This document shows positions 1 through 8,864 of a stretch of 64,000 nt of DNA, in pieces. Position 1 is the stretch's first letter, and every line of letters begins with the position of its first letter. The stretch comes from Herbaspirillum sp. ST 5-3. GTDB lineage: Bacteria; Pseudomonadota; Gammaproteobacteria; Burkholderiales; Burkholderiaceae_D. The position numbers and the translations under genes are program-made. The stretch lies in the NCBI RefSeq assembly GCF_004804275.1, contig NZ_STGI01000012.1, positions 62,001-126,000 of the forward strand, in the 5' to 3' direction. Under the pieces are notes generated by a model, which saw only the letters and a list, made by a program, of their open reading frames with translations, did no database searches and was not told the origin of the DNA.

Positions 1-585
1 GGACGCGCATTCGGCGATTGGTGGGAGAAACGCCACCCTGACGAGATGCCCCATCCGGAGGGCGCGGGACTGGAACCTGCCGGCGGGCATGTCATCCTCG
101 CGGGATACGGGCGCGTCGGCCAATTGGTCGCGCAATTGCTGTCGGCGCAAGGCATCGCCTTTGTCGCGGTGGAGTCGAATCCGCGCCTGGTGGCGAAGCT
201 GCATCCGCTCGGCGTACCGGTATTTTTCGGCGACGCGGCGCGTATCGAACTGCTGCGCAAGGTGCATGCGGATTCGGCGGCGGCGATCGTGTTGACCATG
301 GACCATCCCGCCTCGGCATTGCATGCGGTCAAGGCAATCCGCCGCCTGTATCCGAGGCTGCCGCTGCTGGCGCGTTCGCGCGACGAAAAGCATGCGCAGG
401 CGCTGAAGCAGGCGGGCGCCACTTTCGTGATTCCGGAGACGCTCGAAACCGGGCTGCAACTATCTGCCTTCGTGCTGCAAACGCTGGGCGTGGAAGAAGG
501 CGCCGCCGCGCACACGATCCAGCTCGAACGCGAACGCCGCATTGCCGACCTGCTCGTTGCCCCTACTATCACCGAGGCAAAATAG
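1..585 (+). CDS. C-terminal part of a KefB/KefC-type antiporter or TrkA-N domain protein (5' cut by window edge)
   Basis: The frame is open from base 1, so the gene begins outside the window and 194 residues are visible. From about residue 24 there is a Rossmann NAD-binding motif ([11 protein letters not shown], GxGxxG) followed by an acidic strand end (VESN) and VFFGDA. This is the usual layout of the RCK/TrkA-N regulatory domain that ends KefB, KefC and YbaL cation:proton antiporters. The membrane part is not visible, so a transporter is inferred from family habit. The stop is followed about 65 bp later by cysK on the same strand. A stand-alone TrkA-N protein is the alternative. Confidence 0.8.
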   Translation, partial: GRAFGDWWEKRHPDEMPHPEGAGLEPAGGHVILAGYGRVGQLVAQLLSAQGIAFVAVESNPRLVAKLHPLGVPVFFGDAARIELLRKVHADSAAAIVLTMDHPASALHAVKAIRRLYPRLPLLARSRDEKHAQALKQAGATFVIPETLETGLQLSAFVLQTLGVEEGAAAHTIQLERERRIADLLVAPTITEAK

Positions 586-649
586 GCGGTCATACGGTGT
601 ATGCTATGCACTGCATTCATCCCGAACAGGCAAGAAGAAAAGGAGCCCC

Positions 650-1582
650 ATGAACATCGCAAATGACGTAACGCAACTCATCGGTAACACGCCGCTCGTC
701 CGTATCCGCAAATTGACCAAGGACTGCGTGGCCGACGTGGTCGCGAAGCTGGAGTTTTACAATCCCGCCCACAGTGTGAAAGACCGCATCGGCCTGGCGA
801 TGATCGACGCCGCCGAGGCGGCCGGCCAGATCAAGCCGGACACCATCTTCGTCGAGCCGACCAGCGGCAATACCGGCATCGCGCTGGCGATGGTGTGCGC
901 GGCGCGCGGCTACAAGTGCGTGCTCACCATGCCCGAGACCATGAGCAAGGAACGCCGCATGCTGTTGCGCGCCTACGGGGCGGAGCTGATTCTCACGCCG
1001 GGACCGGAAGGCATGAACGGTGCGATCAAGAAGGCCGAGGAGCTGGTTGCGTCCGATCCGCGCTACGTGATGCCGCAGCAGTTCAAGAATCCGGCCAACC
1101 CGGAAATCCACCGCAAGACCACTGCCGAGGAAATCTGGCGCGACACCGACGGCAAGGTTGATATCGTGATTTCCGGCGTCGGCACCGGCGGCACCATCAC
1201 CGGCGTGGGCGAGGTGATCAAGGCGCGCAAGCCGTCCTTCCAGTGCATCGCAGTGGAACCGGACGCATCGCCTGTGCTGTCGGGCGGAGCCAAGGGTCCG
1301 CACCCGATTCAGGGTCTGGGCGCGGGCTTTGTGCCGGATGTGCTGAACACGAAGATTTACGATGAAGTGGTGCGCGTGAAGAACGACGATGCGTTCGATT
1401 TCGCACGCCGCGCGGCGCGCGAGGAAGGCCTGCTGGTCGGTATTTCATCGGGCGCGGCGCTGTGGGCCGCGGTGCAGGTGGCGCGCCGCCCGGAAAACAA
1501 GGGCAAGCTGATCGTGACGATCATTCCGTCCTTCGGCGAGCGTTATCTGAGCACGCCTTTGTTCGCCAATCTGGCGGACTGA
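650..1582 (+). CDS. cysK: Cysteine synthase (O-acetylserine sulfhydrylase)
   Basis: A PLP enzyme that makes L-cysteine from O-acetylserine and sulfide in the cytoplasm. The 310-residue length is normal. Seen in order: NPAHSVKDR near residue 37, whose lysine carries [13 protein letters not shown], the substrate-binding asparagine loop; GTGGTITG, the phosphate-binding loop; and a C-terminal SSGAA. I chose the ATG at 650 because AAGGAG lies 6 bp upstream. An in-frame start at 542 would overlap the preceding gene and has no comparable site. A CysM-type paralogue is possible, but the SGNTGI and KDR context favours the CysK branch. Confidence 0.93.
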   Translation: MNIANDVTQLIGNTPLVRIRKLTKDCVADVVAKLEFYNPAHSVKDRIGLAMIDAAEAAGQIKPDTIFVEPTSGNTGIALAMVCAARGYKCVLTMPETMSKERRMLLRAYGAELILTPGPEGMNGAIKKAEELVASDPRYVMPQQFKNPANPEIHRKTTAEEIWRDTDGKVDIVISGVGTGGTITGVGEVIKARKPSFQCIAVEPDASPVLSGGAKGPHPIQGLGAGFVPDVLNTKIYDEVVRVKNDDAFDFARRAAREEGLLVGISSGAALWAAVQVARRPENKGKLIVTIIPSFGERYLSTPLFANLAD

Positions 1583-1589
1583 AGCACCT

Positions 1590-1619
1590 CGGAAAGCGGG
1601 TGGGAAGTCCCGCTTTCCG
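1590..1619. terminator. Bidirectional terminator-like hairpin between convergent genes
   Basis: Perfect 11-bp inverted repeat CGGAAAGCGGG / CCCGCTTTCCG with an 8-nt loop. It lies between the cysK stop and the stop of the convergent response-regulator gene. There is no long T run, so termination efficiency is uncertain. Confidence 0.6.
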
Positions 1620-1621
1620 AA

Positions 1622-2491
1622 TCAGGATGTTCTTGTCAGGATCGATTGCGCGACGCGGCGCGCGCTCGGCAAAAAGCGCGCGATGGTCGCCAGCAGTTCA
1701 TCCTCTCCCACCGGCTTGCCGAGATAGGCATCGCATCCCGCCCACGTGCCGCGGAACTTGTCGAACGCGGACGATTTACTGCTCAGCATCACCACCGCCG
1801 CTTCTTTCGTCGCCGGGCTGGCCTTGATGCGCTTGCACACCTGGTAGCCGTCCATGCCGGGCATCAGGATATCGAGGAAGATGCAGGTATAGCGCTTGGC
1901 CTGCGCCATGTCGATGGCCATCTCGCCGTTCTCGGCATAGTCGACGTCGAAACGAAAGGGCGCGAGTCGGGTCCGCATGAAGGCGCGCACGGTCGCGCTG
2001 TCGTCGACCACCAGCACCGATTCCATCGGATTGGTTTCGAGAAAGACCGGAGGCGGCACCACGATCTTGTCGGTCGCACGGCGGAAGGTGCGTCCATCCC
2101 ACTGCCCCTCCTCGTCGCGCTGCGCGCGCCGCTGCAAGGCCTCCTGCATCTGGCGGTCGAGCTGCTCGAACAGGCGCATCCAGTGGATCGGCTTTTCCAC
2201 CACCGGCCATGCGCTTTCGGAGGATGCGCGCCCGATCAATACCGCCGGTGCGAGCATGCTGGGCGAACGCTGCTGCAGCAACCTGACGGCATCCGGATTG
2301 TCGGCGTTGACGAGGTAAATATCGGCGCGCTCATTCGGCGCGGACGGCTCGGCGTAACAGCAGCTGCGGCGCCCGGTGAGTCGGAAGGTGGATGACAGCA
2401 TGGTCTTTTCCGCGGCGGAGAAGCCGAGCATCTCAAGCACGAAACGGCGGGTGCCGGTTTGAACAGCCTCAGATTGGAGTGCGAGGTTCAT
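1622..2491 (-). CDS. Response regulator with C-terminal CheY-like receiver and degenerate N-terminal receiver-like domain
   Basis: The C-terminal domain (about residues 158-275 of 289) is a full receiver: VLVVDDSATVR gives the acidic pair, FLDILMPGMDG the phospho-aspartate, VMLSSKSS the Ser/Thr and LGKPV the lysine. It resembles PilG/PilH-type single-domain regulators. The N-terminal half has a receiver-like order (IYLVNADNP, AVLIGR, VEKPIHWMRLFEQL) but lacks the acidic pair, so it may be a pseudo-receiver (inference). No output domain is visible, so it probably acts by protein contact. The start is uncertain: ATG at 2491 is used, but in-frame starts at 2551 and a GTG at 2584 have no clearly better ribosome site. 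It is convergent with cysK. Confidence 0.8.
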   Translation of the reverse strand: MNLALQSEAVQTGTRRFVLEMLGFSAAEKTMLSSTFRLTGRRSCCYAEPSAPNERADIYLVNADNPDAVRLLQQRSPSMLAPAVLIGRASSESAWPVVEKPIHWMRLFEQLDRQMQEALQRRAQRDEEGQWDGRTFRRATDKIVVPPPVFLETNPMESVLVVDDSATVRAFMRTRLAPFRFDVDYAENGEMAIDMAQAKRYTCIFLDILMPGMDGYQVCKRIKASPATKEAAVVMLSSKSSAFDKFRGTWAGCDAYLGKPVGEDELLATIARFLPSARRVAQSILTRTS

Positions 2492-2696
2492 GATGGGTAG
2501 CGGCCTGTGAAAGGGTTCGTCGCCGTGCGCGGTGAATAGGTTCGTCGCCATGCGACTAGCGCATCGTTGCAGAAATGATAACACAAGTCAAAATTCACTC
2601 CTCTTTTTTGGGGTTATCCGAACCAGGAATCGTGTCCACAGCCGGCTGCATGAAAAAAACCGATAATGGTGGCCTCGAAAAGTGGATGGGACAGAC

Positions 2697-3767
2697 ATGA
2701 GCGACTTTCGCAGCGACACCGTGACACAACCCACCGCCGCGATGACGCAGGCGATGCTGGATGCGCCATTGGGCGACGATGTATTCGGCGAAGATCCGAC
2801 CGTCAACCGGCTGCAGGAACTGGCGGCCGGGATGCTCGGGTTCGAGGCGGCCCTGCTGGCGCCGAGCGGCACGCAATCGAACCTGATCGCGCTGATGACG
2901 CACTGCCAGCGCGGCGACGAAGCGATCGTCGGGCAGCAATGGCATACCTACCGCTGGGAAGCGGGCGGCATGGCGGTGCTGGGCTCGATCCAGCCGCAGC
3001 CGCTGGAACACCAGGCCGATGGCAGCATCGCGCTGGCCGATATCGAAGCGGCGATCAAGCCGGACGATCCGCATTTCGCGAGAACGCGTCTGATCGCTTT
3101 GGAAAACACCACCGGCGGCAAGGTGTTGCCGCTGTCCTACATGCGCGAGGTACAAGCGCTTGCCACCCGCCGCGGCCTGCGCACGCATATCGACGGCGCG
3201 CGCCTGTTCAATGCGGCAGTCGCGCTTGCGCAGGCAGAGGGCGGCGATCCGGTGCAGCAGGCGCGCGAGATCTGCCGCGGCTACGATTCGGTTTCCGTTT
3301 GTCTTTCCAAGGGACTCGGCGCGCCGATCGGATCGCTGCTGCTGGGTTCAAAGGAGTTCATCCAGCAGGCGCGGCGCGTGCGCAAGATGCTGGGCGGCGG
3401 CATGCGCCAGGCCGGCCTCATCGCGGCCGCAGGCATTCATGCCCTTCAGCAACACGTGCATCGGATGGCGGATGATCACATCAATGCACGTACGCTGGCG
3501 GATGGCTTGTCGCGAGTCGTTCAATCCAATGCCAGGCTGGCAGGCAAGGCCGTTGCGCACGAAGCGCAAACCAATATCGTATTCTTCGATGTCGAATCCG
3601 GTCTTGCCGATGCGCTGCTGCAGCACCTCGCCGACAATAATGTGAAAGTGACATCCAGCATGCAACGCTTGAAGAACCAGACGATGAAACGCATCCGCTG
3701 GGTCACGCATCTGGATGTGACGGCCGGCGATGTGGAGCGCGCAATACAGGTGATGGCTTCGTTCTAA
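2697..3767 (+). CDS. ltaE: Low-specificity L-threonine aldolase
   Basis: A PLP enzyme of fold type I that cleaves threonine or allo-threonine to glycine and acetaldehyde. The 356-residue protein begins SDFRSDTVTQPT, the family N-terminus. It has APSGTQSN near residue 55, the HIDGARL motif near 164-170 and the PLP lysine in CLSKGLGAPIG (about K205). The ATG at 2697 is preferred to an upstream GTG at 2682 because the family starts here. The stop codon overlaps the stop of the convergent hydrolase gene by two bases, leaving no room for a terminator. Confidence 0.92.
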   Translation: MSDFRSDTVTQPTAAMTQAMLDAPLGDDVFGEDPTVNRLQELAAGMLGFEAALLAPSGTQSNLIALMTHCQRGDEAIVGQQWHTYRWEAGGMAVLGSIQPQPLEHQADGSIALADIEAAIKPDDPHFARTRLIALENTTGGKVLPLSYMREVQALATRRGLRTHIDGARLFNAAVALAQAEGGDPVQQAREICRGYDSVSVCLSKGLGAPIGSLLLGSKEFIQQARRVRKMLGGGMRQAGLIAAAGIHALQQHVHRMADDHINARTLADGLSRVVQSNARLAGKAVAHEAQTNIVFFDVESGLADALLQHLADNNVKVTSSMQRLKNQTMKRIRWVTHLDVTAGDVERAIQVMASF

Positions 3768-4963
3768 GCCAGCCAGGCACGGACCTGCGCATACACCTCC
3801 GCGTTGCTGAGCAGGTCCAGGTGGCCGAGGCCGAAGCCGGTCCATTGCCGGTCGGGTGGGAACTCCAGGCAGCGCACCGGGTCGGCATGCCGCCCGAGTG
3901 CGCTGTCGAGCGGCACCAGTCCGTCGCCCAGCACGCGCTCAGTGAATTCGCTGCTTTTCTTGCTGAGCACCGCGGCCAGCGCATAGCAGAGCACGCCGTC
4001 CGGCAAGGGCAGCGGCCGCCGCGAGTCGGGAGCACGGGCGAAGCGGTCGCGTCCTTCCCAATCTTCATCGAGCACGTTGCCGTGACGCAGGTCGGTGATT
4101 CCGGCACTGCGAATTTTTCCGAGGCGCGCGAACGGTGCTGCATAAGGCGAGGCTTCGAGCAGGATGTCGACCCAGTTGCCGGCACGCTCCAGCGGTGCGC
4201 CATGATGCGGCGTGCCGAGGAACACCAGCTTGCGCAGCAACGGCAGCCAGGCAGTCCGCTCCTGCGCCGCGTAGTAGCAGGCGCTGCGCGCCACCAGTCC
4301 GCCCATGCTGTGGCAAACGAGGGTAAGCTCCTCGATCGGGTACGGCCATTCCTTTACCAGCTTCTTCAAGAGCGCGGCCAGTGCATGGCCGTTGGCCGAG
4401 ACGTGCAGGCCGCTGTTGTAATGCAGATAAAGCGGCGTGTAGCCCAGATCGCGCGCCAGCGCCGCGCCGTGGTCGTGCCCCTTGCGCAGCCATTGCAGAT
4501 CGTTCATGCACAGGCCATGCGCGAGCACCATCAGCTTGCGGCCTGCTTTCGGAAACGTCGTGCGCAGGGACTGCCGTTCCAGCAGCAATGGCTGACCGGC
4601 TTGGCGAAACTGCATGGGAATGGCCAGCGGATTGTTGCCTCGCGCCATGTAATCCCCGAGCACACCGTTCAATGCAGCGAGCACCGCTTCACGCTCCGGC
4701 GTTGAGGCGTGTTCGCCGAAATAGGGATTCAGCTTCGCAAGCGCGGTGTTGATACCGCCGCCGGCGATGCGTGCCAGGCCGCGAACCGCGTTATAGATGA
4801 GACCGGAAAGGCCGCTCGTGCGCTCCTTCGGCTGCGCTCCGGGCATGCGCACGACCGAGCCGTGCATCGCTTCCACCAGGTCGGTGACGCCGAGCGTCGC
4901 TTCGGTGGCAAGACTGACGAGCGCGCGGAGATCGGACAAGTGAATATGGCGCTCTTTTTTCAT
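3764..4963 (-). CDS. Alpha/beta-hydrolase (lipase/esterase-like)
   Basis: 399 residues from an ATG with AGGAAG about 10 bp upstream. Residues from about 140 form an alpha/beta-hydrolase core: LMVLAHGLC (oxyanion region), the nucleophile elbow LVCHSMGGLVA (Ser near 219), FLGTPHHGAPLE as in PGAP1-like and triacylglycerol lipases, a likely acid at GDGLVPLDS and a terminal GLGHLDLL histidine. The first 130 residues match nothing I recognise. There is no signal peptide, so it is probably cytoplasmic. Substrate unknown. The ORF can be extended upstream to 5110, but that extension lacks a ribosome site. Confidence 0.8.
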   Translation of the reverse strand: MKKERHIHLSDLRALVSLATEATLGVTDLVEAMHGSVVRMPGAQPKERTSGLSGLIYNAVRGLARIAGGGINTALAKLNPYFGEHASTPEREAVLAALNGVLGDYMARGNNPLAIPMQFRQAGQPLLLERQSLRTTFPKAGRKLMVLAHGLCMNDLQWLRKGHDHGAALARDLGYTPLYLHYNSGLHVSANGHALAALLKKLVKEWPYPIEELTLVCHSMGGLVARSACYYAAQERTAWLPLLRKLVFLGTPHHGAPLERAGNWVDILLEASPYAAPFARLGKIRSAGITDLRHGNVLDEDWEGRDRFARAPDSRRPLPLPDGVLCYALAAVLSKKSSEFTERVLGDGLVPLDSALGRHADPVRCLEFPPDRQWTGFGLGHLDLLSNAEVYAQVRAWLA

Positions 4964-5113
4964 GGAAATTCTTTCTTCCTGTATCGGGCAATTCGTTCGG
5001 AAAATCGTGGAACCGGTCGGAAAGGTGCCTGTCAGAAGCCCCTGTACGTCAGGCAAATTTGCATGGATGAAAAATTGGCTTGACCATTTATCACTCATGA
5101 CAGGAATCAATTA

Positions 5114-5788
5114 GTGAAGAAAACCCTCGCAGCTCTCGGTGTCATCGCCGCAACATTCGCCGCCGCCAATACCCGTGCCGACATCGGCGTCGCCGGCGAA
5201 GTCGGCACCACCGGCTTCGGCTTCCATGCGACCATCCCGCTGACCCCCAACCTCAATGCGCGCCTCGGCCTCGGTTATCTCGGCTATTCCTACAGCGGCC
5301 GCACCAGCGACATGGATTATGACCTGAACCTCAAGGCCAAGACCTATGACGCCTTGCTTGACTGGTATCCGCAAAAGGACAGCAGCTTCCGCATCACCAC
5401 CGGTCTTGCCTACAACGGCAACCGCATCGACGTGCAGGGACGCTCGAATGCGAGCGGACGTTACACGATTCAGGGTAACACCTATGACGCAACGAGCTTC
5501 GGAAAAGTGACCGGAAAAGTCGATTTCAACAAAGTCGCGCCCTATCTCGGCATCGGCTGGGGCCGGCCGTCACAAAAAGACAAGGGCTGGTCGTTCGCGA
5601 CCGATATCGGCGTGCTGTTCCAGGGTTCGCCGAAGACGACGCTGACCAATAGCGGCTGCACCGCGCCGGCGGCGATGTGCAATCAGTTCGCCAATGACGT
5701 GGCAAAGGAGAACGCCGCGCTGCGCGATGAAGTGGGCAAGCTCAAGCTCTACCCGGTGCTGCGGGTGGGCATCAACTACAAGTTCTGA
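5114..5788 (+). CDS. Outer-membrane beta-barrel protein
   Basis: 224 residues. A GTG start at 5114 fits an AGGA sequence 8 bp upstream. The N-terminus is a signal peptide (MKKTLAALGVIAATFAAANTRA) with likely cleavage after TRA. The mature part alternates aromatic and polar residues (ARLGLGYLGYSYSG, DALLDWYPQ, APYLGIGWGR) and ends LYPVLRVGINYKF, a C-terminal aromatic typical of BamA-recognised barrels. About eight strands are likely. Function is not known, and it is not clearly OmpW or OmpA. A short helical stretch (ANDVAKENAALRDEVGKL) precedes the last strand. Confidence 0.8.
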   Translation: MKKTLAALGVIAATFAAANTRADIGVAGEVGTTGFGFHATIPLTPNLNARLGLGYLGYSYSGRTSDMDYDLNLKAKTYDALLDWYPQKDSSFRITTGLAYNGNRIDVQGRSNASGRYTIQGNTYDATSFGKVTGKVDFNKVAPYLGIGWGRPSQKDKGWSFATDIGVLFQGSPKTTLTNSGCTAPAAMCNQFANDVAKENAALRDEVGKLKLYPVLRVGINYKF

Positions 5789-5803
5789 CCGTCAGGCGGG
5801 ATG

Positions 5804-6274
5804 CTAGGTCTCCAGCAGCGAACGCAGCATCCACGCCGTCTTCTCATGCACCTGCATGCGCTGCGTCAGCAAGTCCGCGGTCGGCTCGTCGCCGGCCTGG
5901 TCGACTGCCTTGAACATCGTGCGTGCGGTACGCACCACGATTTCCTGATCCTGCACCAGTTGCCGGATCATCTCCTGCGCATTCGGCACGCCGTCCGGCT
6001 CGTTGACGGTGCTCAAGCGCGAAAAATCGCCATAGGTGCCCGGCGCCGGGCTGCCGAGCGCGCGAATCCGCTCGGCAATCAAATCGACCGCCTGCGCCAG
6101 CTCGGTGTACTGCGTTTCGAACATCAGATGCAGGGTCTGGAACATGGGGCCGGTGACGTTCCAGTGAAAGTTATGCGTTTTCAGATAGAGCGTGTAGGTA
6201 TCGGCCAGCAAGCGCGACAAGCCATCGACGATGGCGCGCCTGTCCTGTTCGGAAATACCGATGTCGATTTGCAT
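5804..6274 (-). CDS. dps: Dps family DNA-binding ferritin-like protein
   Basis: Stores iron and protects DNA during starvation and peroxide stress by oxidising Fe(II) with hydrogen peroxide in a 12-mer. 156 residues. The ferroxidase motif is clear: [11 protein letters not shown] gives the histidine (about H37), and [15 protein letters not shown] gives the aspartate and glutamate (about D64, E68). I chose the ATG at 6274 because AGGAGAGG lies about 7 bp upstream; the open frame continues to 6436 without support. There is little lysine-rich N-terminal tail, so DNA binding may be weak. Confidence 0.92.
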   Translation of the reverse strand: MQIDIGISEQDRRAIVDGLSRLLADTYTLYLKTHNFHWNVTGPMFQTLHLMFETQYTELAQAVDLIAERIRALGSPAPGTYGDFSRLSTVNEPDGVPNAQEMIRQLVQDQEIVVRTARTMFKAVDQAGDEPTADLLTQRMQVHEKTAWMLRSLLET

Positions 6275-6444
6275 GATGAGCCTCTCCTGAGCGATTGATC
6301 TATCGATATGACAGTCGTCCGCTACCGGGGTTCGCGCATGGACTTGATGCAGGCGAAGAAGCTCCGTAATTTCCTTGCGCTTGCGCCGCGACATGCAGGC
6401 AAACGGACTGACATGCCGCCGCCTCGAGGCGTGCAACGCTCAGC

Positions 6445-7077
6445 TCATACCGCTTCTGCGGTGCCCCAGTAGTTGTAGGTCAGGGGGCGCGGTCCCGGCA
6501 AGTACATGGTCTGCATGTCACGCGATTGAAATCCGGCTTCGCGCAGCAGCGCCGGGATGTCTCTGTCCAGGTGGCATCCGCCCGCGATCTTTGACCATAG
6601 CGGCGTGAGGCGATGTTGCCATGCCTGGACCGAGGATTCGGGAGCCAGGCCATGTTCGCAAAAGACAAGCTTGCCGCCACGCTTGAGGACGCGGCGCATT
6701 TCCTTGAGCGCCGCCACCGGATCGGGAATGGTGCACAGGGAGTAGGTGACCAGCACGGTATCAAAGCTGCCGTCGTCAAAGGGAATCCGTTCGGCCGACA
6801 AGCCGACGAGCTCGACCGATATACCCGACTTCAGCGCCCGCTTGCGTGCCAGCGGATGCATCTCCACGCCTGGGTCGAGGCCTACAATGGTTTCCACTTG
6901 CGCGCTGTCATAGTGTTCCAGATTCAGTCCTGTGCCGATCCCGATCTCCAGCACGCGGCCTTTCGCCAGAGGAATCAGCTTGTGGCGCTGGCGCCATACC
7001 GGCCTGAGGCCGCAAGCAAAGTCGAGGAGATAGGGAAGCAGGTGACGCTCATACCAGTTGGGCGCGGAGGTATTCAT
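6445..7077 (-). CDS. Class I SAM-dependent methyltransferase
   Basis: 210 residues. Motif I is VLEIGIGTGLNLEHY, followed by an acidic residue after strand 2 (GLDPGVEM), then FDTVLVTYSLCTIPDP and a post-motif VLKRGGKLVFCEHGLA. This is the Methyltransf_11/UbiE-like layout, which usually acts on small molecules or lipids. The substrate is not predictable. It lies downstream of the transglutaminase-like gene on the same strand with a 65-bp gap, so cotranscription is possible. Confidence 0.85.
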   Translation of the reverse strand: MNTSAPNWYERHLLPYLLDFACGLRPVWRQRHKLIPLAKGRVLEIGIGTGLNLEHYDSAQVETIVGLDPGVEMHPLARKRALKSGISVELVGLSAERIPFDDGSFDTVLVTYSLCTIPDPVAALKEMRRVLKRGGKLVFCEHGLAPESSVQAWQHRLTPLWSKIAGGCHLDRDIPALLREAGFQSRDMQTMYLPGPRPLTYNYWGTAEAV

Positions 7078-7142
7078 GTCTGTGCTCGTGAAGTTGAGTT
7101 CCGTTTGGACAGGGCCTCAGGCGAAACGTGCGGCTTGCTCGT

Positions 7143-7769
7143 TCACGCGACGCGGGCGCCTGCTGCAAGTTTGACGGGAAGCAGCGCGATGTCCGGCAGA
7201 TTTTCCGCCACATCCTTCACCGAGGCGTGTTTCCGCAATACCTCCACGACTTGTGGCAAGGGCGCAGACCATAACTCCGGCAGATCCCGCTCCTGTGGAC
7301 TTAGCACAGGGAAAGCCAAGCTCTCCAATGGCGGACAGAATTGCGCATTCACGCCGGGCTTGTTGCCTCGCGCATCGATGCGATACCAGCCGTGATTTTT
7401 CAGATGGACGGCGTTCAAGCCGTGTAGGCAGAACGGCGGGCCTTCGGTACCGACGGCCAGTCGCTGGTAGCACAGGGCTGTCGGAATGCCGTTCGCGCGC
7501 AGCAGCGCGGCCAGCAAATGGCTCTTGGCGTAGCAATAGCCGGTGCCATGCTTGAGCACCTCGGATGCGCGGCAAGTGACCGGGTCGAGCTGGAAATCCC
7601 CGCTATGCTTGATCGCATCGCGAACGAATTCAAAGCAGTTGCGGACGATGTCTTCCTCGGAGCCGCAGCCTTGCGCCAGATCGGCGGCCTTCCTTTTTAC
7701 CTGCGGGTGGTCACCGTCGATATATTCGCTGAATGTGAGATAGGGGTTCGTGTTTATCGATGTGTTCAT
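7143..7769 (-). CDS. Transglutaminase-like cysteine protease family protein
   Basis: 208 residues from the ATG at 7769. The transglutaminase triad is present: GTGYCYAKSHL (Cys near 79), NAVHLKNHGW (His near 122) and YRIDARG (Asp near 132). The CxxKSHLLAALLR context is the standard transglut_core signature seen in bacterial peptidases and amidases. The start overlaps the stop of the upstream DUF1304 gene as ATGA, strong evidence for translational coupling. No signal peptide. Substrate unknown. Confidence 0.85.
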   Translation of the reverse strand: MNTSINTNPYLTFSEYIDGDHPQVKRKAADLAQGCGSEEDIVRNCFEFVRDAIKHSGDFQLDPVTCRASEVLKHGTGYCYAKSHLLAALLRANGIPTALCYQRLAVGTEGPPFCLHGLNAVHLKNHGWYRIDARGNKPGVNAQFCPPLESLAFPVLSPQERDLPELWSAPLPQVVEVLRKHASVKDVAENLPDIALLPVKLAAGARVA

Positions 7770-8137
7770 GTGACGGAGCGCATCGAAAGGGCGACAAGGG
7801 CCAGGCCGATTGCAGCGGGAAGCGCCTGGACAAAGAGAATCTTGCGGCTCGCGGTGGCGGCGCCGTACACGCCGGCGACCAACACGCAAGACAAGAAAAA
7901 AATCTTGATGCTTGCGCCGCCCGCACCTGACCAAAGCCCCCAGATCAGTCCAGCTGCCAAAAAGCCGTTGTAGAGCCCCTGGTTGGCGGCCAGCACCTTG
8001 GATGCCTTGGCTTGCTCCAGCGTCTGGCCAAACGCCTTGAGTCCGGCGGGCTTGTCCCAGAGGACCATTTCCAGCACAAGAAAATACAGGTGCAGCAGGG
8101 CGACGAGACCCACAACGATGTCGGCGGCGATGTTCAT
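7766..8137 (-). CDS. DUF1304 family membrane protein
   Basis: 123 residues with four hydrophobic segments (about 5-25, 52-70, 78-95, 102-120). The N-terminus AADIVVGLVALLHLYFLVLEMVLWDKPAGLKAFG is characteristic of DUF1304: a histidine and glutamates in the first helix, then the W..P.G...F motif. Function is unknown; it is an inner-membrane protein. The ATG at 8137 has AAGGA upstream. It is coupled by ATGA overlap to the transglutaminase-like gene and lies 35 bp after the hypothetical at 8173-8634. Confidence 0.85.
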   Translation of the reverse strand: MNIAADIVVGLVALLHLYFLVLEMVLWDKPAGLKAFGQTLEQAKASKVLAANQGLYNGFLAAGLIWGLWSGAGGASIKIFFLSCVLVAGVYGAATASRKILFVQALPAAIGLALVALSMRSVT

Positions 8138-8172
8138 GTTCAATCCTTCGTTCAGTTTTGCGGGGTCAGGTT

Positions 8173-8634
8173 TCAATCAGGTGCAATACCTTCTTGCTGC
8201 ATTCTGTCTTTCAGTCTTTGGATGTATTCATCCAGGAACATGATCTTGATCCGCTCCGCCCAATCGGTGTAGCCGTAAATCAAAAGGCTTTGTGTCGTGT
8301 CGAACTGCAGAAAGTCATTCACATTCTTGATGCTGCTCTTTATGTAGTTCGAATAAACGATCGGGAATTTCTGTTTCAAAGCGGCGCGTGCAGCGTCCTG
8401 TGACGATTCGTTTCCAGTTACCGGCCCGCCGACGAGATACAGGGCCAACTGCCAGACCACGTAATCCAGGCTCGGGCCGTACAGCGGAGCCGACCCGGAC
8501 AGATCCGACGTAGGCACAAAGACATATCGGCTCGAGGGGTCATACCTTTTCGCCAAAGCATCTGCAAGATAGTCCTTGAGTTTCGCAAGGGCAGCGGGTA
8601 AAGCCGCAGCTTGATCGTTTTCCAAATCCGGCAT
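8173..8634 (-). CDS. Hypothetical protein, 153 aa
   Basis: Not recognised. It has a strong ribosome site (GAGGAG about 6 bp before the ATG). It is soluble, with no signal peptide, is rich in aromatic residues (YDPSSRYVFVP, YGYTDWAERIKIMFLDEY) and ends in a helical RLKDRMQQEG. Codon use is a little less GC-biased than its neighbours, with more AT in the last third. It is first of a likely three-gene minus-strand unit with DUF1304 and the transglutaminase-like gene. A real gene is likely from the ribosome site and spacing; function cannot be stated. Confidence 0.65.
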   Translation of the reverse strand: MPDLENDQAAALPAALAKLKDYLADALAKRYDPSSRYVFVPTSDLSGSAPLYGPSLDYVVWQLALYLVGGPVTGNESSQDAARAALKQKFPIVYSNYIKSSIKNVNDFLQFDTTQSLLIYGYTDWAERIKIMFLDEYIQRLKDRMQQEGIAPD

Positions 8635-8864
8635 CCAAATCTCCTCATGTGATCGAATCGTTGTCCACGTTCATAGCGTGCATTACAACAAATATAACAT
8701 TGCCTGAATTGCAGGATTGCCTCGCCCGCAGCATCCCCCGACAAGTCACCTCGCTTAATTGTCAACAAACAAGAAACAGTGTCGTTCCATTCAGGCTGTT
8801 TATCTACCATCCTCGCAGCAATAGAATGTCTTCGTCCTAACACGTACCGTCCCGGCCCAGAGCA

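Noticed and set aside
2513-2553. Direct repeat GGTTCGTCGCC upstream of the response-regulator gene
   Set aside because: Two copies of 11 bp within 40 bp are too short to interpret; probably chance or a small duplication.
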